From contig NZ_AP024238.1 in NCBI RefSeq assembly GCF_019973615.1, positions 744,001 to 808,000 on the forward strand: DNA of 64,000 nt, given 5' to 3'. The notes beneath the pieces are model-generated. The model was not told where the DNA came from. It saw only the letters and a list, made by a program, of their open reading frames with translations, and searched no databases. Position numbers and translations under genes: made by a program. Each line of letters opens with the position of its first letter. The first letter of the stretch is position 1. The DNA comes from Rhodoferax lithotrophicus. GTDB lineage: Bacteria; Pseudomonadota; Gammaproteobacteria; Burkholderiales; Burkholderiaceae_C. Of this stretch, positions 36,519 to 47,427 are shown one piece after another.

Positions 36519-37205
36519 TCAAGCCACTGCCAGGCGGTAACCCACGCCGGTTTCGGTCAGTAAATGGCGCGGCTCAGCGGGATCACGTTCAATCTTGGCG
36601 CGCAGTTGTGCCATGTACAGGCGCAAATAATGGGTGTGTTCTGTGAATTCCTGGCCCCACACGTCGCTCAGCAACTGCCGGTGCGTTACCACTCGCCCGG
36701 CGCTGCGCACCAAGCGGGCCAGCAAATTAAATTCGGTCGGTGTCAGGTGTAGTGACTGCCCTCGGCATTGCACTTGGTGCAGTGTCAAGTCCACGCGCAA
36801 ATCGTCCAGTTCATGCACGGTGACTGATGCCGTCACCATGGTGCCACGATGCCGCAGCGTCACCCGAATACGCGCCAGCAACTCCCCCACGCTGAAGGGT
36901 TTGGTCAGGTAATCATCAGCCCCGGCATCCAGTAGCTGGATTTTTTGTGCCTCCTGGTGGCGCGCCGAGACCACCAGGATGGGTAAGGTGTGGCGTTGAC
37001 GTACCTCGTGCACCAGCAACGCACCATCCCCATCGGGCAGCCCCAAATCCAGCACCATGATGTCCGGCAAGGCGTGCTGCAGCAGAGCTTTGGCCTCGTT
37101 CACAGATACGGCGGTCTGCACTTCAAAGCCCTCGATGGACAGGCTCGATTGCATCAAGGCGCGAATCTCGCGGTCGTCCTCAACCACTAACACCCGTAGA
37201 CTCAT
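36519..37205 (-). CDS. kdpE: OmpR-family response regulator KdpE
   Basis: A 228-residue regulator. The receiver (residues ~3-120) has VVEDD, phosphorylated Asp in IMVLDLGLPDGDG and Lys in YLTKPFS; the C-terminal winged helix includes LHLTPTEFNLLARLVRSAGRVV and HYLRLYMAQLRAKIERDP, typical of KdpE. The ATG at 37205 overlaps the KdpD stop (ATGA). It is expected to activate potassium uptake genes; kup follows directly. Confidence 0.92.
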   Translation of the reverse strand: MSLRVLVVEDDREIRALMQSSLSIEGFEVQTAVSVNEAKALLQHALPDIMVLDLGLPDGDGALLVHEVRQRHTLPILVVSARHQEAQKIQLLDAGADDYLTKPFSVGELLARIRVTLRHRGTMVTASVTVHELDDLRVDLTLHQVQCRGQSLHLTPTEFNLLARLVRSAGRVVTHRQLLSDVWGQEFTEHTHYLRLYMAQLRAKIERDPAEPRHLLTETGVGYRLAVA

Positions 37206-38698
37206 AGGGACACACTCGCAGGTTGGTTTTTCTCCAGCGGCATACAAAACATGAAACTGCTGCCTCCGTCGGTGCGCTGTTGAAAGGTCAGTGTTCCGCC
37301 ATGGGCATGGGCAATGGCACGGCAAAGGGCCAGGCCGAGCCCGGCACCTCGTTGGCCGGACACATCACCCCGGGTGTAGGGTTCAAACATGGTTACCTGG
37401 TCTTCCGCTGTGATGCCCGGCCCCCGGTCGTTGACGCAAACCTGCATCTCCTGTGCGCTGGTGGTGACCGTCAGGTCGATGGCATCTGTGCTGTATTTGA
37501 GTGCGTTGTCCAGCAGGTTGTCCAGCAGTTGGGCTAGCAACACAGAGTCGGCTTTGATCAATGGCAGCCCCTTCGGCACTTTGGACTTGATGCGCCTTGT
37601 GGGATCGTGTTGGCGCTCCCGGGCCAGCACCGCGCCGACAATTTCCTCCATTGACTCCCAATCCCGGTGTATTCCCCCGGATGTATTGTTCAAGCTCACC
37701 AATTGCAGGGTGTTTTCCGTCAGCGTGCACAGGTAGCTGGCCTCGCGGACGATGCTGCCCAGCAGGCGATCCTGCTCCTGCATGCTCAGTTTGTCCCGTT
37801 GAGTTTGCAGTGCAGAGGCCGCTCCGACCACCGCAGCCAGCGGGGTACGCAAGTCATGCGAGATGGCTGCAAGGTAGGTGCTTTGAAGCTGCTGGCGTTG
37901 CACTTCGCTTTGAGCCGCGCGCATGGAACTGTCCAGACGCAGGCGTAGCAAGGCTTGCCAGAGCAAGGTGCATAGAGCCTGTGCATGCTCGCGTCCGTCA
38001 GTGTCGCTGGCCATGGCTGGTTGGACACAAGCCGCACCACTCATTTGATGTTGGTCGCCCAGCGGCAGGTACCAGGCATCCAGGCCCGGCCAGCGCCCGG
38101 TGCCCGGCCCGAGTACCGCTAGTTCGCGCATGCAGCAGTTCAACCCGTCTCGCACCATAGACGCCAGGTCAGCGGGCACCTCCAGTTCGCCATCGGCGTT
38201 ACGCAGCACCACTAAATTAGGTCCCTCAAAGGCTTCATCCAGCGCTGCCCGCCCCATATCTGCCATGTCTTGCGCCAAAGTCAGGCCAGACAAGCCGCTG
38301 GCTAGTTCCTGCAATTGCCTGGCACGCCGCGCATTCAGGCGGGCCATGTCGGTTTCACGGCGCAAACTCGCAGCAAGGTGACTGATGGTCAGAGCCACCA
38401 GCAGCATGGTGAACAAGGTGATCAAGTGCTCCCGGCTGTCCACCTCAAAGGTCCAGCGCGGCGGTACAAAAAAGAAGTTGAAGGCAACCACTGCACCGAC
38501 TGCGCACACCACCGACTCGATCCAGCCCAAGGTGTAGGAAGCGATCACCACCGCCAGCACGTAAATCATGGCCTGGCTGGTCAGTGATACGTGGCGCTCC
38601 AACAGCAACCCGGTAGCCGTGGCCACGACCCACAACAAGGCCACAACACCCCAAGACTGGAGGGGATGCGGCAACACTGAAGAAGGGGCAGTTTTCAT
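37202..38698 (-). CDS. kdpD: KdpD-type sensor kinase lacking the N-terminal USP/KdpD domain
   Basis: A 498-residue histidine kinase. Four hydrophobic helices at residues ~15-110 (DUF4118-like) are followed by a GAF-like region (~135-245), HisKA box LAAISHDLRTPLAAVVG and HATPase (NLLDNALKYS, NDRGPGI, GAGLGLALCRAI). Standard KdpD has ~890 residues with an N-terminal KdpD/UspA region that carries a Walker motif; that part is absent. The ATG at 38698 begins directly before the first helix, so truncation is genuine, not a start-choice effect. First gene of kdpD-kdpE-kup. Such short forms occur in some lineages and may sense by another route. Confidence 0.88.
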   Translation of the reverse strand: MKTAPSSVLPHPLQSWGVVALLWVVATATGLLLERHVSLTSQAMIYVLAVVIASYTLGWIESVVCAVGAVVAFNFFFVPPRWTFEVDSREHLITLFTMLLVALTISHLAASLRRETDMARLNARRARQLQELASGLSGLTLAQDMADMGRAALDEAFEGPNLVVLRNADGELEVPADLASMVRDGLNCCMRELAVLGPGTGRWPGLDAWYLPLGDQHQMSGAACVQPAMASDTDGREHAQALCTLLWQALLRLRLDSSMRAAQSEVQRQQLQSTYLAAISHDLRTPLAAVVGAASALQTQRDKLSMQEQDRLLGSIVREASYLCTLTENTLQLVSLNNTSGGIHRDWESMEEIVGAVLARERQHDPTRRIKSKVPKGLPLIKADSVLLAQLLDNLLDNALKYSTDAIDLTVTTSAQEMQVCVNDRGPGITAEDQVTMFEPYTRGDVSGQRGAGLGLALCRAIAHAHGGTLTFQQRTDGGSSFMFCMPLEKNQPASVSL

Positions 38699-38758
38699 GA
38701 TGTCGTCAGCGTATCACCACGTATATCAGGATTGCATAAGGAGTTTTTCACGGCTCAC

Positions 38759-38773
38759 AGGCACGCTATTTGC
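38759..38773 (+). promoter_or_regulatory. sigma-54-like promoter of the unknown gene at 38923
   Basis: AGGCACGCTATTTGC matches TGGCACG-N4-TTGC except the first base. GG and GC are spaced correctly. The transcript would start near 38785, about 140 bases before the gene. No TGT-N10-ACA was found upstream, so the activator is unknown. Confidence 0.6.
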
Positions 38774-38787
38774 GTAGGTATATAACG
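38764..38787. promoter_or_regulatory. ModE-like operator overlapping the sigma-54 site
   Basis: CGCTATTTG and TATATAACG, separated by six bases, form a 9-6-9 inverted repeat with the geometry of the E. coli modABC operator. The right half is a perfect half-site; the left matches its mirror at 6 of 9 bases. It overlaps the -12 element, so ModE binding would block the promoter; modE is encoded 1.2 kb away. Confidence 0.5.
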
Positions 38788-38922
38788 ACAGCTGATTTTT
38801 TGAACTAGCGATACCCGGCGGATAACCCTCTGCCGATGGTGTAGCCAACAAGACAAACCAGCGTCGGTTTTCAAACAAAGCGTGTAACGAATGTCACACG
38901 CATGACCACTTGGAGAGTACAA

Positions 38923-39327
38923 ATGGGCACATCGCTATTCATCAATACACCTAACGAAATTCGTCCAGACTGCCCTAATCGCCTGGGGTACGGCACGCGC
39001 TGGGAGGATGAATTGCCGCCAGCCCTGAAAGATCTGGTGGTGCCCCCTATCAGTTTTGATGTGTTCAAGGAATACGAGTTGCAGGCCGACCGCACCTGTG
39101 GATGTGATGCGACCAACCAACCCTGCTATTGCGCATTCCGGCTGATCCAGACGCAACTGCGCTCGGACGATGATGAAGTGTATTTTGAGGAGCCGGTGTA
39201 TGCCGAGTCCATCACCTCCTGGCGCTTGCTTGACGAGCGTTGGTTGATCTGCCACACCACGGTGGCCAGTTTTGATGATGCGGCGGTTCAAACCCGGTTC
39301 TCGCTCAGCGATGCCATGCCGCGCTGA
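38923..39327 (+). CDS. unknown small protein of the molybdenum region
   Basis: A 134-residue acidic protein with no signal peptide. I do not recognise the family. A Cys cluster CGC and CYC occurs in the middle (TCGCDATNQPCYCAFRLIQTQ region), which may bind metal, and the C-terminal half has a beta-rich look (YAESITSWRLLDERWLICH). GGAGAG precedes the ATG at 38923 by 5 bases; another ATG lies 7 codons upstream with no ribosome site. It sits upstream of mop on the opposite strand, downstream of a sigma-54-like promoter and a ModE-like site, so control by nitrogen and molybdenum is suggested. Confidence 0.75.
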   Translation: MGTSLFINTPNEIRPDCPNRLGYGTRWEDELPPALKDLVVPPISFDVFKEYELQADRTCGCDATNQPCYCAFRLIQTQLRSDDDEVYFEEPVYAESITSWRLLDERWLICHTTVASFDDAAVQTRFSLSDAMPR

Positions 39328-39420
39328 AGGGGACACTTTTTCATGCAAAAAGTGATGAATCACGACAAACCTGACACCTTGCAGGCCAACACGGCGACAC
39401 ACGCCGCCGTGCTGAATCGC

Positions 39421-39849
39421 CTATACGGGCACACCAACCAGTACATGGCTGGCCTTGAACAAGGCGACAACGGGGGTACCTTCGGTCAGGTTCATATCCG
39501 CCACCGCCGCATTGGTGACCATGGCGCTGATGGGCGAGCCGCCGGGCAGCATGATGTTCACCTGGCAGTTGACAGCACCTTTAACAAAGCTGCTGACCGT
39601 GCCATGCAACATGTTTCTGGCGCTGAATCGGTATTGCGGCGTACCGGCAAGCAAGGTTACCCATGGGGTTTTCACAACGGCGATGGCATCCGCACCCATG
39701 CCAAGCCCGAGCGATTTCACACTGCCCTCGGTCAGCATGGCCACGATTTTGTCCCCGCCCGAGGTGGTGATTTCAACTTCTGCGTTGATGGGCCCCTCTT
39801 TGAGTTCGGTGACCTTGCCTTTGAAAACGTTTCTTGCACTGATGCTCAT
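39421..39849 (-). CDS. mop: molbindin with two TOBE/Mop domains
   Basis: A 142-residue molybdate-storage protein made of two Mop/TOBE domains: SARNVFKGKVTELKEGPINA...VVKTPWVTLL and SARNMLHGTVSSFVKGAVNC...FKASHVLVGV. This is the di-Mop form. It binds oxyanions in the cytoplasm as an oligomer. The ATG at 39849 starts MSISARN; GGAAA precedes it. It is divergent from modE, with ~143 bases between. Confidence 0.92.
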   Translation of the reverse strand: MSISARNVFKGKVTELKEGPINAEVEITTSGGDKIVAMLTEGSVKSLGLGMGADAIAVVKTPWVTLLAGTPQYRFSARNMLHGTVSSFVKGAVNCQVNIMLPGGSPISAMVTNAAVADMNLTEGTPVVALFKASHVLVGVPV

Positions 39850-39992
39850 GTTGAATTTCCTTGGTTGAGATGGAATGACTCTTTGTATAAGAGGCGGCCC
39901 GATCATGCTGAAAACCGTTCAGTCTTTACAACCACAGCGCACAGATGTGCCGAGCATTTTCAAATGCCCGACGCGAGCAAGGTGGTTTCGCC

Positions 39993-40814
39993 ATGACCGT
40001 CAACGCCACCAAACTCACCGGCAAGCTGTTGATCGACACCGCCATGGGCAGCTTTCTGGGGGACAAGCGCATCCGTCTGCTGGAGGCCATCGATACAACC
40101 GGGTCCATCTCGCAGGCTGCCAAAGCGGTGCCGCTGTCCTACAAAGCGGCGTGGGACGCGGTGGATGACATGAACAACGTTGCGCCCGAACCGCTGGTGA
40201 ACCGCGCCGTTGGAGGTCGCCACGGGGGGGGCACCGAGCTCACCGCCTTTGCCCGGCGACTGATTGCGTTTTACCGCGCGCTGGAGAAAGAGTCCCAGTT
40301 GGCCCTGGAGAAACTGACCCGCAATCTGGCGCAAAACGGTGTCTGTGATGTAGACGATTTTCGGCAAGTGTTAAGGAGAATGTCCATGAAAAGCAGTGCC
40401 CGCAATCAGTTCGCTGGCCCCGTGGTGGCCATCAAGGAGGGTGTGGTGGATGCCGAGATCAGCATTCAACTGGCACCTGAGCTGGTGTTGACCGCTATCG
40501 TGACCCGTGAATCGGCCGAGAACCTGGGGCTGGTCATGGGCCGTGATGTGCTGGCCTTTGTCAAGGCTTCATCGATTCTGCTGCTCACCGGTGACGACGG
40601 CCATATCTCGGCCCGCAACCGCTTCACCGGAGTCGTGACCCGACTTCATCAGGGGGCGGTGAATGCCGAGGTCACCCTGTCCATGCCGGGAAGCCAGCAT
40701 GTGATCACCGCCGTGGTGACCGATGACAGTGTCAAGCGCATGGGCCTGGCCGTGGGCCAGCGCGTAACCGCTGTGTTCAAAGCCTCCAGCGTGTTTTTGG
40801 CCGCCATGGAGTAG
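39993..40814 (+). CDS. modE: molybdate-responsive regulator ModE
   Basis: A 273-residue regulator. The N-terminal winged helix (~10-120; GDKRIRLLEAIDTTGSISQAAKAVPLSYKAAWDAVDDM) binds DNA, and two TOBE domains (~130-200; ~203-273; SARNQFAGPVVAIKEG and SARNRFTGVVTRLHQG) bind molybdate. The start at 39993 gives the family N-terminus. modA follows at 39 bases, so it is cotranscribed. It represses mod genes when molybdate is plentiful. A ModE-like box is at 38764-38787. Confidence 0.95.
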   Translation: MTVNATKLTGKLLIDTAMGSFLGDKRIRLLEAIDTTGSISQAAKAVPLSYKAAWDAVDDMNNVAPEPLVNRAVGGRHGGGTELTAFARRLIAFYRALEKESQLALEKLTRNLAQNGVCDVDDFRQVLRRMSMKSSARNQFAGPVVAIKEGVVDAEISIQLAPELVLTAIVTRESAENLGLVMGRDVLAFVKASSILLLTGDDGHISARNRFTGVVTRLHQGAVNAEVTLSMPGSQHVITAVVTDDSVKRMGLAVGQRVTAVFKASSVFLAAME

Positions 40815-41609
<795 letters not shown>

Positions 41610-41610
41610 C

Positions 41611-41625
41611 AGGCACGGAAATGGC
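41611..41625 (+). promoter_or_regulatory. possible sigma-54 promoter before the NifX-family gene
   Basis: AGGCACGGAAATGGC has GG and GC correctly spaced and GGCACG intact, but the -12 element is TGGC. It lies between modA and the NifX-family gene. No UAS was found upstream. Confidence 0.35.
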
Positions 41626-41664
41626 TTGGTGTTTCACACGATTCACTTCACCGGACGCTTGATC

Positions 41665-42051
41665 ATGAAAATTGCTGTTGCCACCAAAGACAACTGGACT
41701 CAGGTTTCGGGGCACGCGGGTCAGACCCGCCACTGGCTGGTATTTGACTGCCAGCCAGGTGCTCCGCTGCCCGCGCCCGTGCGCATTGAGCTCAGCAAAG
41801 AACAATTGCCACACCACTTCAAAGACGACAGCCCGCATCCGCTGCATGGGGTGGAGATCATGGTGACCGCCAGTGCCGGCACTGGCTACATGCGGCACAT
41901 GGAAAGCTGGGGTGCCCAGGTGTTGCTGACGGGGGAAACCGACCCGGTGATGGCCTTGAACAAGATCCTGTCAGGCGAGGCGCTGGCAGACCCCCGCTTT
42001 GATGTCACCACCACGCTATGCAAATTACGCGACCTGTTTTCGCGCCATTGA
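41665..42051 (+). CDS. NifX/NafY-family FeMo-cofactor-binding protein
   Basis: A 128-residue protein of the dinitrogenase iron-molybdenum cofactor family: MKIAVATKDNWTQVSGHAGQTRHWLVFD and IMVTASAGTGYMRHMESWGAQVLLTGETDPVMALNKIL are its hallmarks. Such proteins bind FeMo-co or NifB-co during assembly. The ATG at 41665 starts the conserved block; the frame is open upstream. It begins a tight run with modD and nifQ. Confidence 0.85.
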   Translation: MKIAVATKDNWTQVSGHAGQTRHWLVFDCQPGAPLPAPVRIELSKEQLPHHFKDDSPHPLHGVEIMVTASAGTGYMRHMESWGAQVLLTGETDPVMALNKILSGEALADPRFDVTTTLCKLRDLFSRH

Positions 42052-42052
42052 C

Positions 42053-42885
42053 ATGTCCATTCTGAACACTTTCCAACTGTGGGCTTTGCTCGACGACGAT
42101 GTGCCTTGTGGTGACCTCACCACCCAGGCGCTGGGCATCGGGCTGCAACCTGCACAGCTTGAGTTCCGTGCCCGGCAGCCCATGACGGTGTGCGCCATCG
42201 AAGAGGCGGTTGGTCTGTTTGCGCTGGCGGGTGCCCAGGCACAGTGGCTCGTCCGCTCGGGAACACCGGTAGAGGCGGGTGATTTGCTGCTGCAGGCGCA
42301 AGGCTCCGCAGCCAGTTTGCATCGCGCCTGGAAAAGCGCCCAGACGCTGGTGGAATGGGCCAGTGGCTTGTCCAGCGCTACGGCCGCCATCGTCGCTGCT
42401 GCCAATGGGGTGGCGGTGGCCTGCACGCGCAAAAATGTGCCCGGCACCAAAGCGCTTTCCGCCAAGGCCGTGCGCGCTGGTGGCGGCATCATGCACCGGC
42501 TGGGGCTGTCTGAATCGCTGCTGGTTTTTGCTGAACACCGGCTCTTTCTGGGTGAATCCCCGGCGCAAACGATTCAGCGCTTGCGCCAAGCAGAGCCGGA
42601 GAAAAAAATGGTGGTCGAGGTGGCGAGTGTGGAAGAAGCCCTGCTGTGGGCTGACGCGGGCTGTGATGTGCTGCAACTGGAAAAATTCACACCCGACACC
42701 GTGGCCACCTGCCGCCAGGCCATTCACCGCCATGAGGCCCCACGCCGTCCACTGCTTGCCGCTGCCGGCGGTATTCGCGCGGACAACGCCGCTGCTTATG
42801 TGGCTGCCGGGGCCGATTTTCTGGTGACCTCCTCACCCTACACCGCCCCACCCAAAGATGTGCAAGTAAATTTCGGGAGAGTCTT

Positions 42886-42889
<4 letters not shown>
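42053..42889 (+). CDS. modD: ModD, quinolinate phosphoribosyltransferase-like
   Basis: A 278-residue protein of the NadC fold, from the ModD branch linked to molybdenum genes. WALLDDDVPCGDLTTQALGIG at the N-terminus, CTRKNVPGTKALSAKAVRAGG in the middle (binding region), and VVEVASVEEALLWADAGCDVLQLEKF follow the NadC pattern. The reaction in Mo metabolism is not established. It ends with an ATGA overlap with nifQ, and begins one base after the NifX-family stop. Confidence 0.9.
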
Positions 42890-44276
<1,387 letters not shown>

Positions 44277-44291
44277 GACCAGGAGCGTGCC

Positions 44292-44972
44292 ATGTTGTTG
44301 AATCACGGTGACCTTCAAGCCATCTGGCTGACGGTGCGCCTGGCCAGCATCGTGACGCTGATCCTGCTGCTGGTGGGTACACCTATCGCCTGGTGGCTGG
44401 CACGCAGCAAGGCGTGGTGGAAAGGGCCGGTGGGTGCGGTCGTAGCTTTGCCGCTGGTGTTGCCGCCTTCGGTGCTGGGCTTTTACCTGCTGCTGGCGAT
44501 GGGGCCGAACGGCCCGGTGGGGCAGATCACTCAGACATTGGGCATCGGGCTGTTGCCTTTTACCTTCTGGGGGCTGGTGCTGGCCTCGGTGTTTTATTCG
44601 CTGCCCTTCATGGTGCAGCCCTTGCAGAACGCCTTTGAGGCCATGGGTGAGCGTCCGCTGGAAGTTGCGGCCACCTTGCGAGCCTCACCACTGGATGCGT
44701 TTTTTACCGTGGCGGTACCGCTGGCTCTGCCGGGTTTTCTGACAGCAGCCATCCTCACCTTCGCCCACACCGTGGGTGAATTTGGCGTGGTGCTGATGAT
44801 TGGTGGCAATATTCCGGGCGAAACCCGCGTGGCTTCAGTGCAAATTTACGACCATGTGGAGGCTATGGAGTACATGCAAGCGCATCGCCTGTCTGCCGTG
44901 ATGCTGGTGTTCTCTTTCCTGGTGCTGCTGGCACTGTACGCTTGGCGGCCTAGTCCGAAGAAAGGGGCCTGA
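44292..44972 (+). CDS. modB: molybdate ABC transporter permease ModB
   Basis: A 226-residue permease with five or six hydrophobic helices and the EAA-like loop [33 protein letters not shown]. Family length is normal. AGGAG precedes the ATG. It lies 15 bases after modA and 1 base before modC; together these form the molybdate importer. Confidence 0.95.
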   Translation: MLLNHGDLQAIWLTVRLASIVTLILLLVGTPIAWWLARSKAWWKGPVGAVVALPLVLPPSVLGFYLLLAMGPNGPVGQITQTLGIGLLPFTFWGLVLASVFYSLPFMVQPLQNAFEAMGERPLEVAATLRASPLDAFFTVAVPLALPGFLTAAILTFAHTVGEFGVVLMIGGNIPGETRVASVQIYDHVEAMEYMQAHRLSAVMLVFSFLVLLALYAWRPSPKKGA

Positions 44973-44973
44973 C

Positions 44974-46056
44974 GTGAGTGGTATTCAAGCCTGTTTCAAA
45001 CTCGGTTGGCCGGGCTTCACGCTGGATGTGGATCTGGATTTACCCGCGCGTGGGGTCACCGCCCTGTTTGGTCACTCGGGCTCTGGCAAAACCACACTCT
45101 TGCGCTGTGTGGCCGGGCTGGAGCGTGCACCGCAAGGCCAACTCACTGTCCATGGTGAGGTCTGGCAGGACGATGGCAAGAGTGGCCGCCATTGGTTGCC
45201 CACACACCAGCGGCCTTTGGGTTACGTGTTTCAGGAAGCCAGCCTGTTCCCGCACCTGACGGTGCTGGGCAACCTGCGCTACGGCCTGAAGCGCACCTCT
45301 GATGCGCAGCGCGTCAGCCTGGATCAGGCAATCACCCTGCTGGGTATTGACCCTCTGCTGGCGCGTAAACCGGATCAGCTTTCTGGTGGCGAACGTCAAC
45401 GCGTGGGTATGGCACGTGCCCTGGCCTTGAGTCCGCGCCTGCTGCTGATGGATGAACCGTTGGCGGCACTGGACCTCAAACGCAAGGAAGAAATCCTGCC
45501 CTACCTGGAGCGCCTGCATGCCGAGCTGGACATTCCCGTGCTTTACGTCAGCCATTCCCCCGATGAAGTGGCGCGGCTGGCCGACCACATTGTGGTTATG
45601 GAGGCTGGCCGTGCGGTGGCCGCCGGGCCTTTGACCGACACCCTGGCGCGCCTGGATTTGCCAATTCAGTTGGGTGAGGACGTGGGTGTGGTGCTGGATG
45701 CGGTGGTGGTTGAGCGTGATCTGGCCTGGCACCTGGCCCGTGTCGAGTTTCAAGGTGGCAGCCTGTGGGTACGCGACGGTGGCCATGCCGTCGGCCACCG
45801 GGTGCGGGTGCGTATTCTGGCGCGGGATGTCAGTATTGCGCTGGAGAAAGTGGATGGCATCAGCATCCAGAATTGCCTGAGCGCCACCGTGGAGGATATG
45901 GCCGGTGACCACCATCCGGCCTTGTCTCTGATGCGGCTCAAGGTGGGTGCATCACCCTTGCTTGCACGGTTGACGCAGCGTTCAGCCGCAGGCTTGGGTT
46001 TGGCACCGGGTAAGGCGGTTTGGGTGCAGATCAAGGCGGTGGCGTTGATTGGGTAG
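44974..46056 (+). CDS. modC: molybdate ABC transporter ATPase ModC
   Basis: A 360-residue ABC ATPase. Walker A GHSGSGKTT, signature LSGGERQRV, Walker B LLLMDEPLAALD and the D-loop are present; a C-terminal TOBE domain (~290-358) senses oxyanion. It starts with GTG one base after modB's stop. No terminator is clear after it. Confidence 0.95.
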   Translation: MSGIQACFKLGWPGFTLDVDLDLPARGVTALFGHSGSGKTTLLRCVAGLERAPQGQLTVHGEVWQDDGKSGRHWLPTHQRPLGYVFQEASLFPHLTVLGNLRYGLKRTSDAQRVSLDQAITLLGIDPLLARKPDQLSGGERQRVGMARALALSPRLLLMDEPLAALDLKRKEEILPYLERLHAELDIPVLYVSHSPDEVARLADHIVVMEAGRAVAAGPLTDTLARLDLPIQLGEDVGVVLDAVVVERDLAWHLARVEFQGGSLWVRDGGHAVGHRVRVRILARDVSIALEKVDGISIQNCLSATVEDMAGDHHPALSLMRLKVGASPLLARLTQRSAAGLGLAPGKAVWVQIKAVALIG

Positions 46057-46137
46057 AGTGTGTGGTTGGGACAACGGCACAAAAAATCCTCAAAACCACA
46101 CCGACATGCCAAACCGGCATACTTGTACGATCTCCTT

Positions 46138-47253
46138 ATGGTGTCTTCCGCACCGCGAAAGCCTCTCATGACTGACCGTAGCGCAACCCCTTCTTCTGCC
46201 ATGCCTTCCATGACCACAGGCTGGGCGCAGTTCGCCCGCCTGTTGCACAAAGCACCCCCCCGGCTCAATCTGGCGTTGCAAGGTGGGGGTGCACACGGGG
46301 CTTTTACTTGGGGCGTTTTGGATGCCCTGCTGCAATCGGAGTTGGAATTTGAGGGCTTGAGCGGCAGCAGTGCCGGGGCCATGAATGCCGTGGTGTTTGC
46401 CGATGGCTGGTTGAAGGGCGGCCGCCTGGGGGCTGCCCAGGCACTGGCAGAGTTCTGGACCGAAGTCGGGCGACAAATGCCTTGGGCACCCATGACACGC
46501 GGGCAGGACGATGTCATCAACCTGCCCCCCGCCACCAAACTGGTGGCCCACTGGGTCGGGTGTTTTTCGCCCATGCAATTGAACCCTTTTGATCTGAACC
46601 CACTGCGTGATTTGCTCAAGCGCCAAATTGACTTTGTGGGCCTGCGTCAGCACAGCCCTTTCAAGCTGTTTGTGGGGGCGACGCAGGCCAACACCGGCAA
46701 GCTGCGGGTGTTTCGGGAATCCGAGCTGACTCTGGACATGCTGCTGGCATCGGCCTGTTTGCCCAAAATCCATCACTCGTTGGAAGTTGAGGGTGAGCCC
46801 TATTGGGATGGTGGCTACTGCGCCAACCCGGCCGTGTTCCCGTTGTTTTATGACTGTGTGTCACGCGATGTGATGTTGGTGCTGCTGAGCCCGCTGCGGC
46901 ACAAAGGTACACCGCACACGGCGCAGGAAATTGACACACGTATTGCCGAGCTGGGGTTCAGCGCCCACTTCATGCGTGAAATGCACATGTTTGCGCACGC
47001 AACGGCGTTTGCCAGCCACCCCTTCATTCGCTGGGGTCGACTGGAGCGCCGTTTGCACAACATGCGCTTTCACATGGTTGATGCCAGCGGCTTGGCCAAC
47101 CTGGAGCGCAGTGACACCAAGCTGCTGGCCCATGGGCCCTTTCTGGCGCTGCTGCGGGAGCAGGGCCAGAAACGCTGCAGCGATTGGCTGGCGCAACATG
47201 CATCAGCCGTTGGGCAGCACGCTACGCTGGACGTGCAAGCTTGTTTTGCCTGA
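46138..47253 (+). CDS. patatin-like phospholipase
   Basis: A 371-residue protein of the patatin family. The oxyanion-hole GGGAHGA, the GxSxG (GSSAG, catalytic Ser78) and the Asp of the DGG motif (EPYWDGGYCANP) are all intact, so it should be an acylhydrolase. No signal peptide or membrane segment is present. The ATG at 46138 or the later one at 46168 may be used; neither has a strong ribosome site. It follows modC by ~80 bases. Confidence 0.88.
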   Translation: MVSSAPRKPLMTDRSATPSSAMPSMTTGWAQFARLLHKAPPRLNLALQGGGAHGAFTWGVLDALLQSELEFEGLSGSSAGAMNAVVFADGWLKGGRLGAAQALAEFWTEVGRQMPWAPMTRGQDDVINLPPATKLVAHWVGCFSPMQLNPFDLNPLRDLLKRQIDFVGLRQHSPFKLFVGATQANTGKLRVFRESELTLDMLLASACLPKIHHSLEVEGEPYWDGGYCANPAVFPLFYDCVSRDVMLVLLSPLRHKGTPHTAQEIDTRIAELGFSAHFMREMHMFAHATAFASHPFIRWGRLERRLHNMRFHMVDASGLANLERSDTKLLAHGPFLALLREQGQKRCSDWLAQHASAVGQHATLDVQACFA

Positions 47254-47371
47254 GGCACATGCCGGTCTGTCCCCGGCTTGATCCAGGGTGCCAATGAGCA
47301 CCTGTTTGCAGGATTTGAGGTAGCTGAGCAGCCATGCACCTTGTGGAGTCAGTGTTTGAGCGTATTTTTAA

Positions 47372-47427
47372 TGCCAAATAGGCCTGTAGACCTTGTATTT
47401 AAAGCGCAAGCAGCTATTTTTTTGATA
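47372..47427 (-). repeat. dispersed repeat, copy 5
   Basis: On the minus strand: AAAATAGCTGCTTGCGCTTT, then CTACAGGCCTATTTGGCATT. It begins immediately after the stop of the minus-strand UPF0149/SEC-C gene. Confidence 0.75.
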
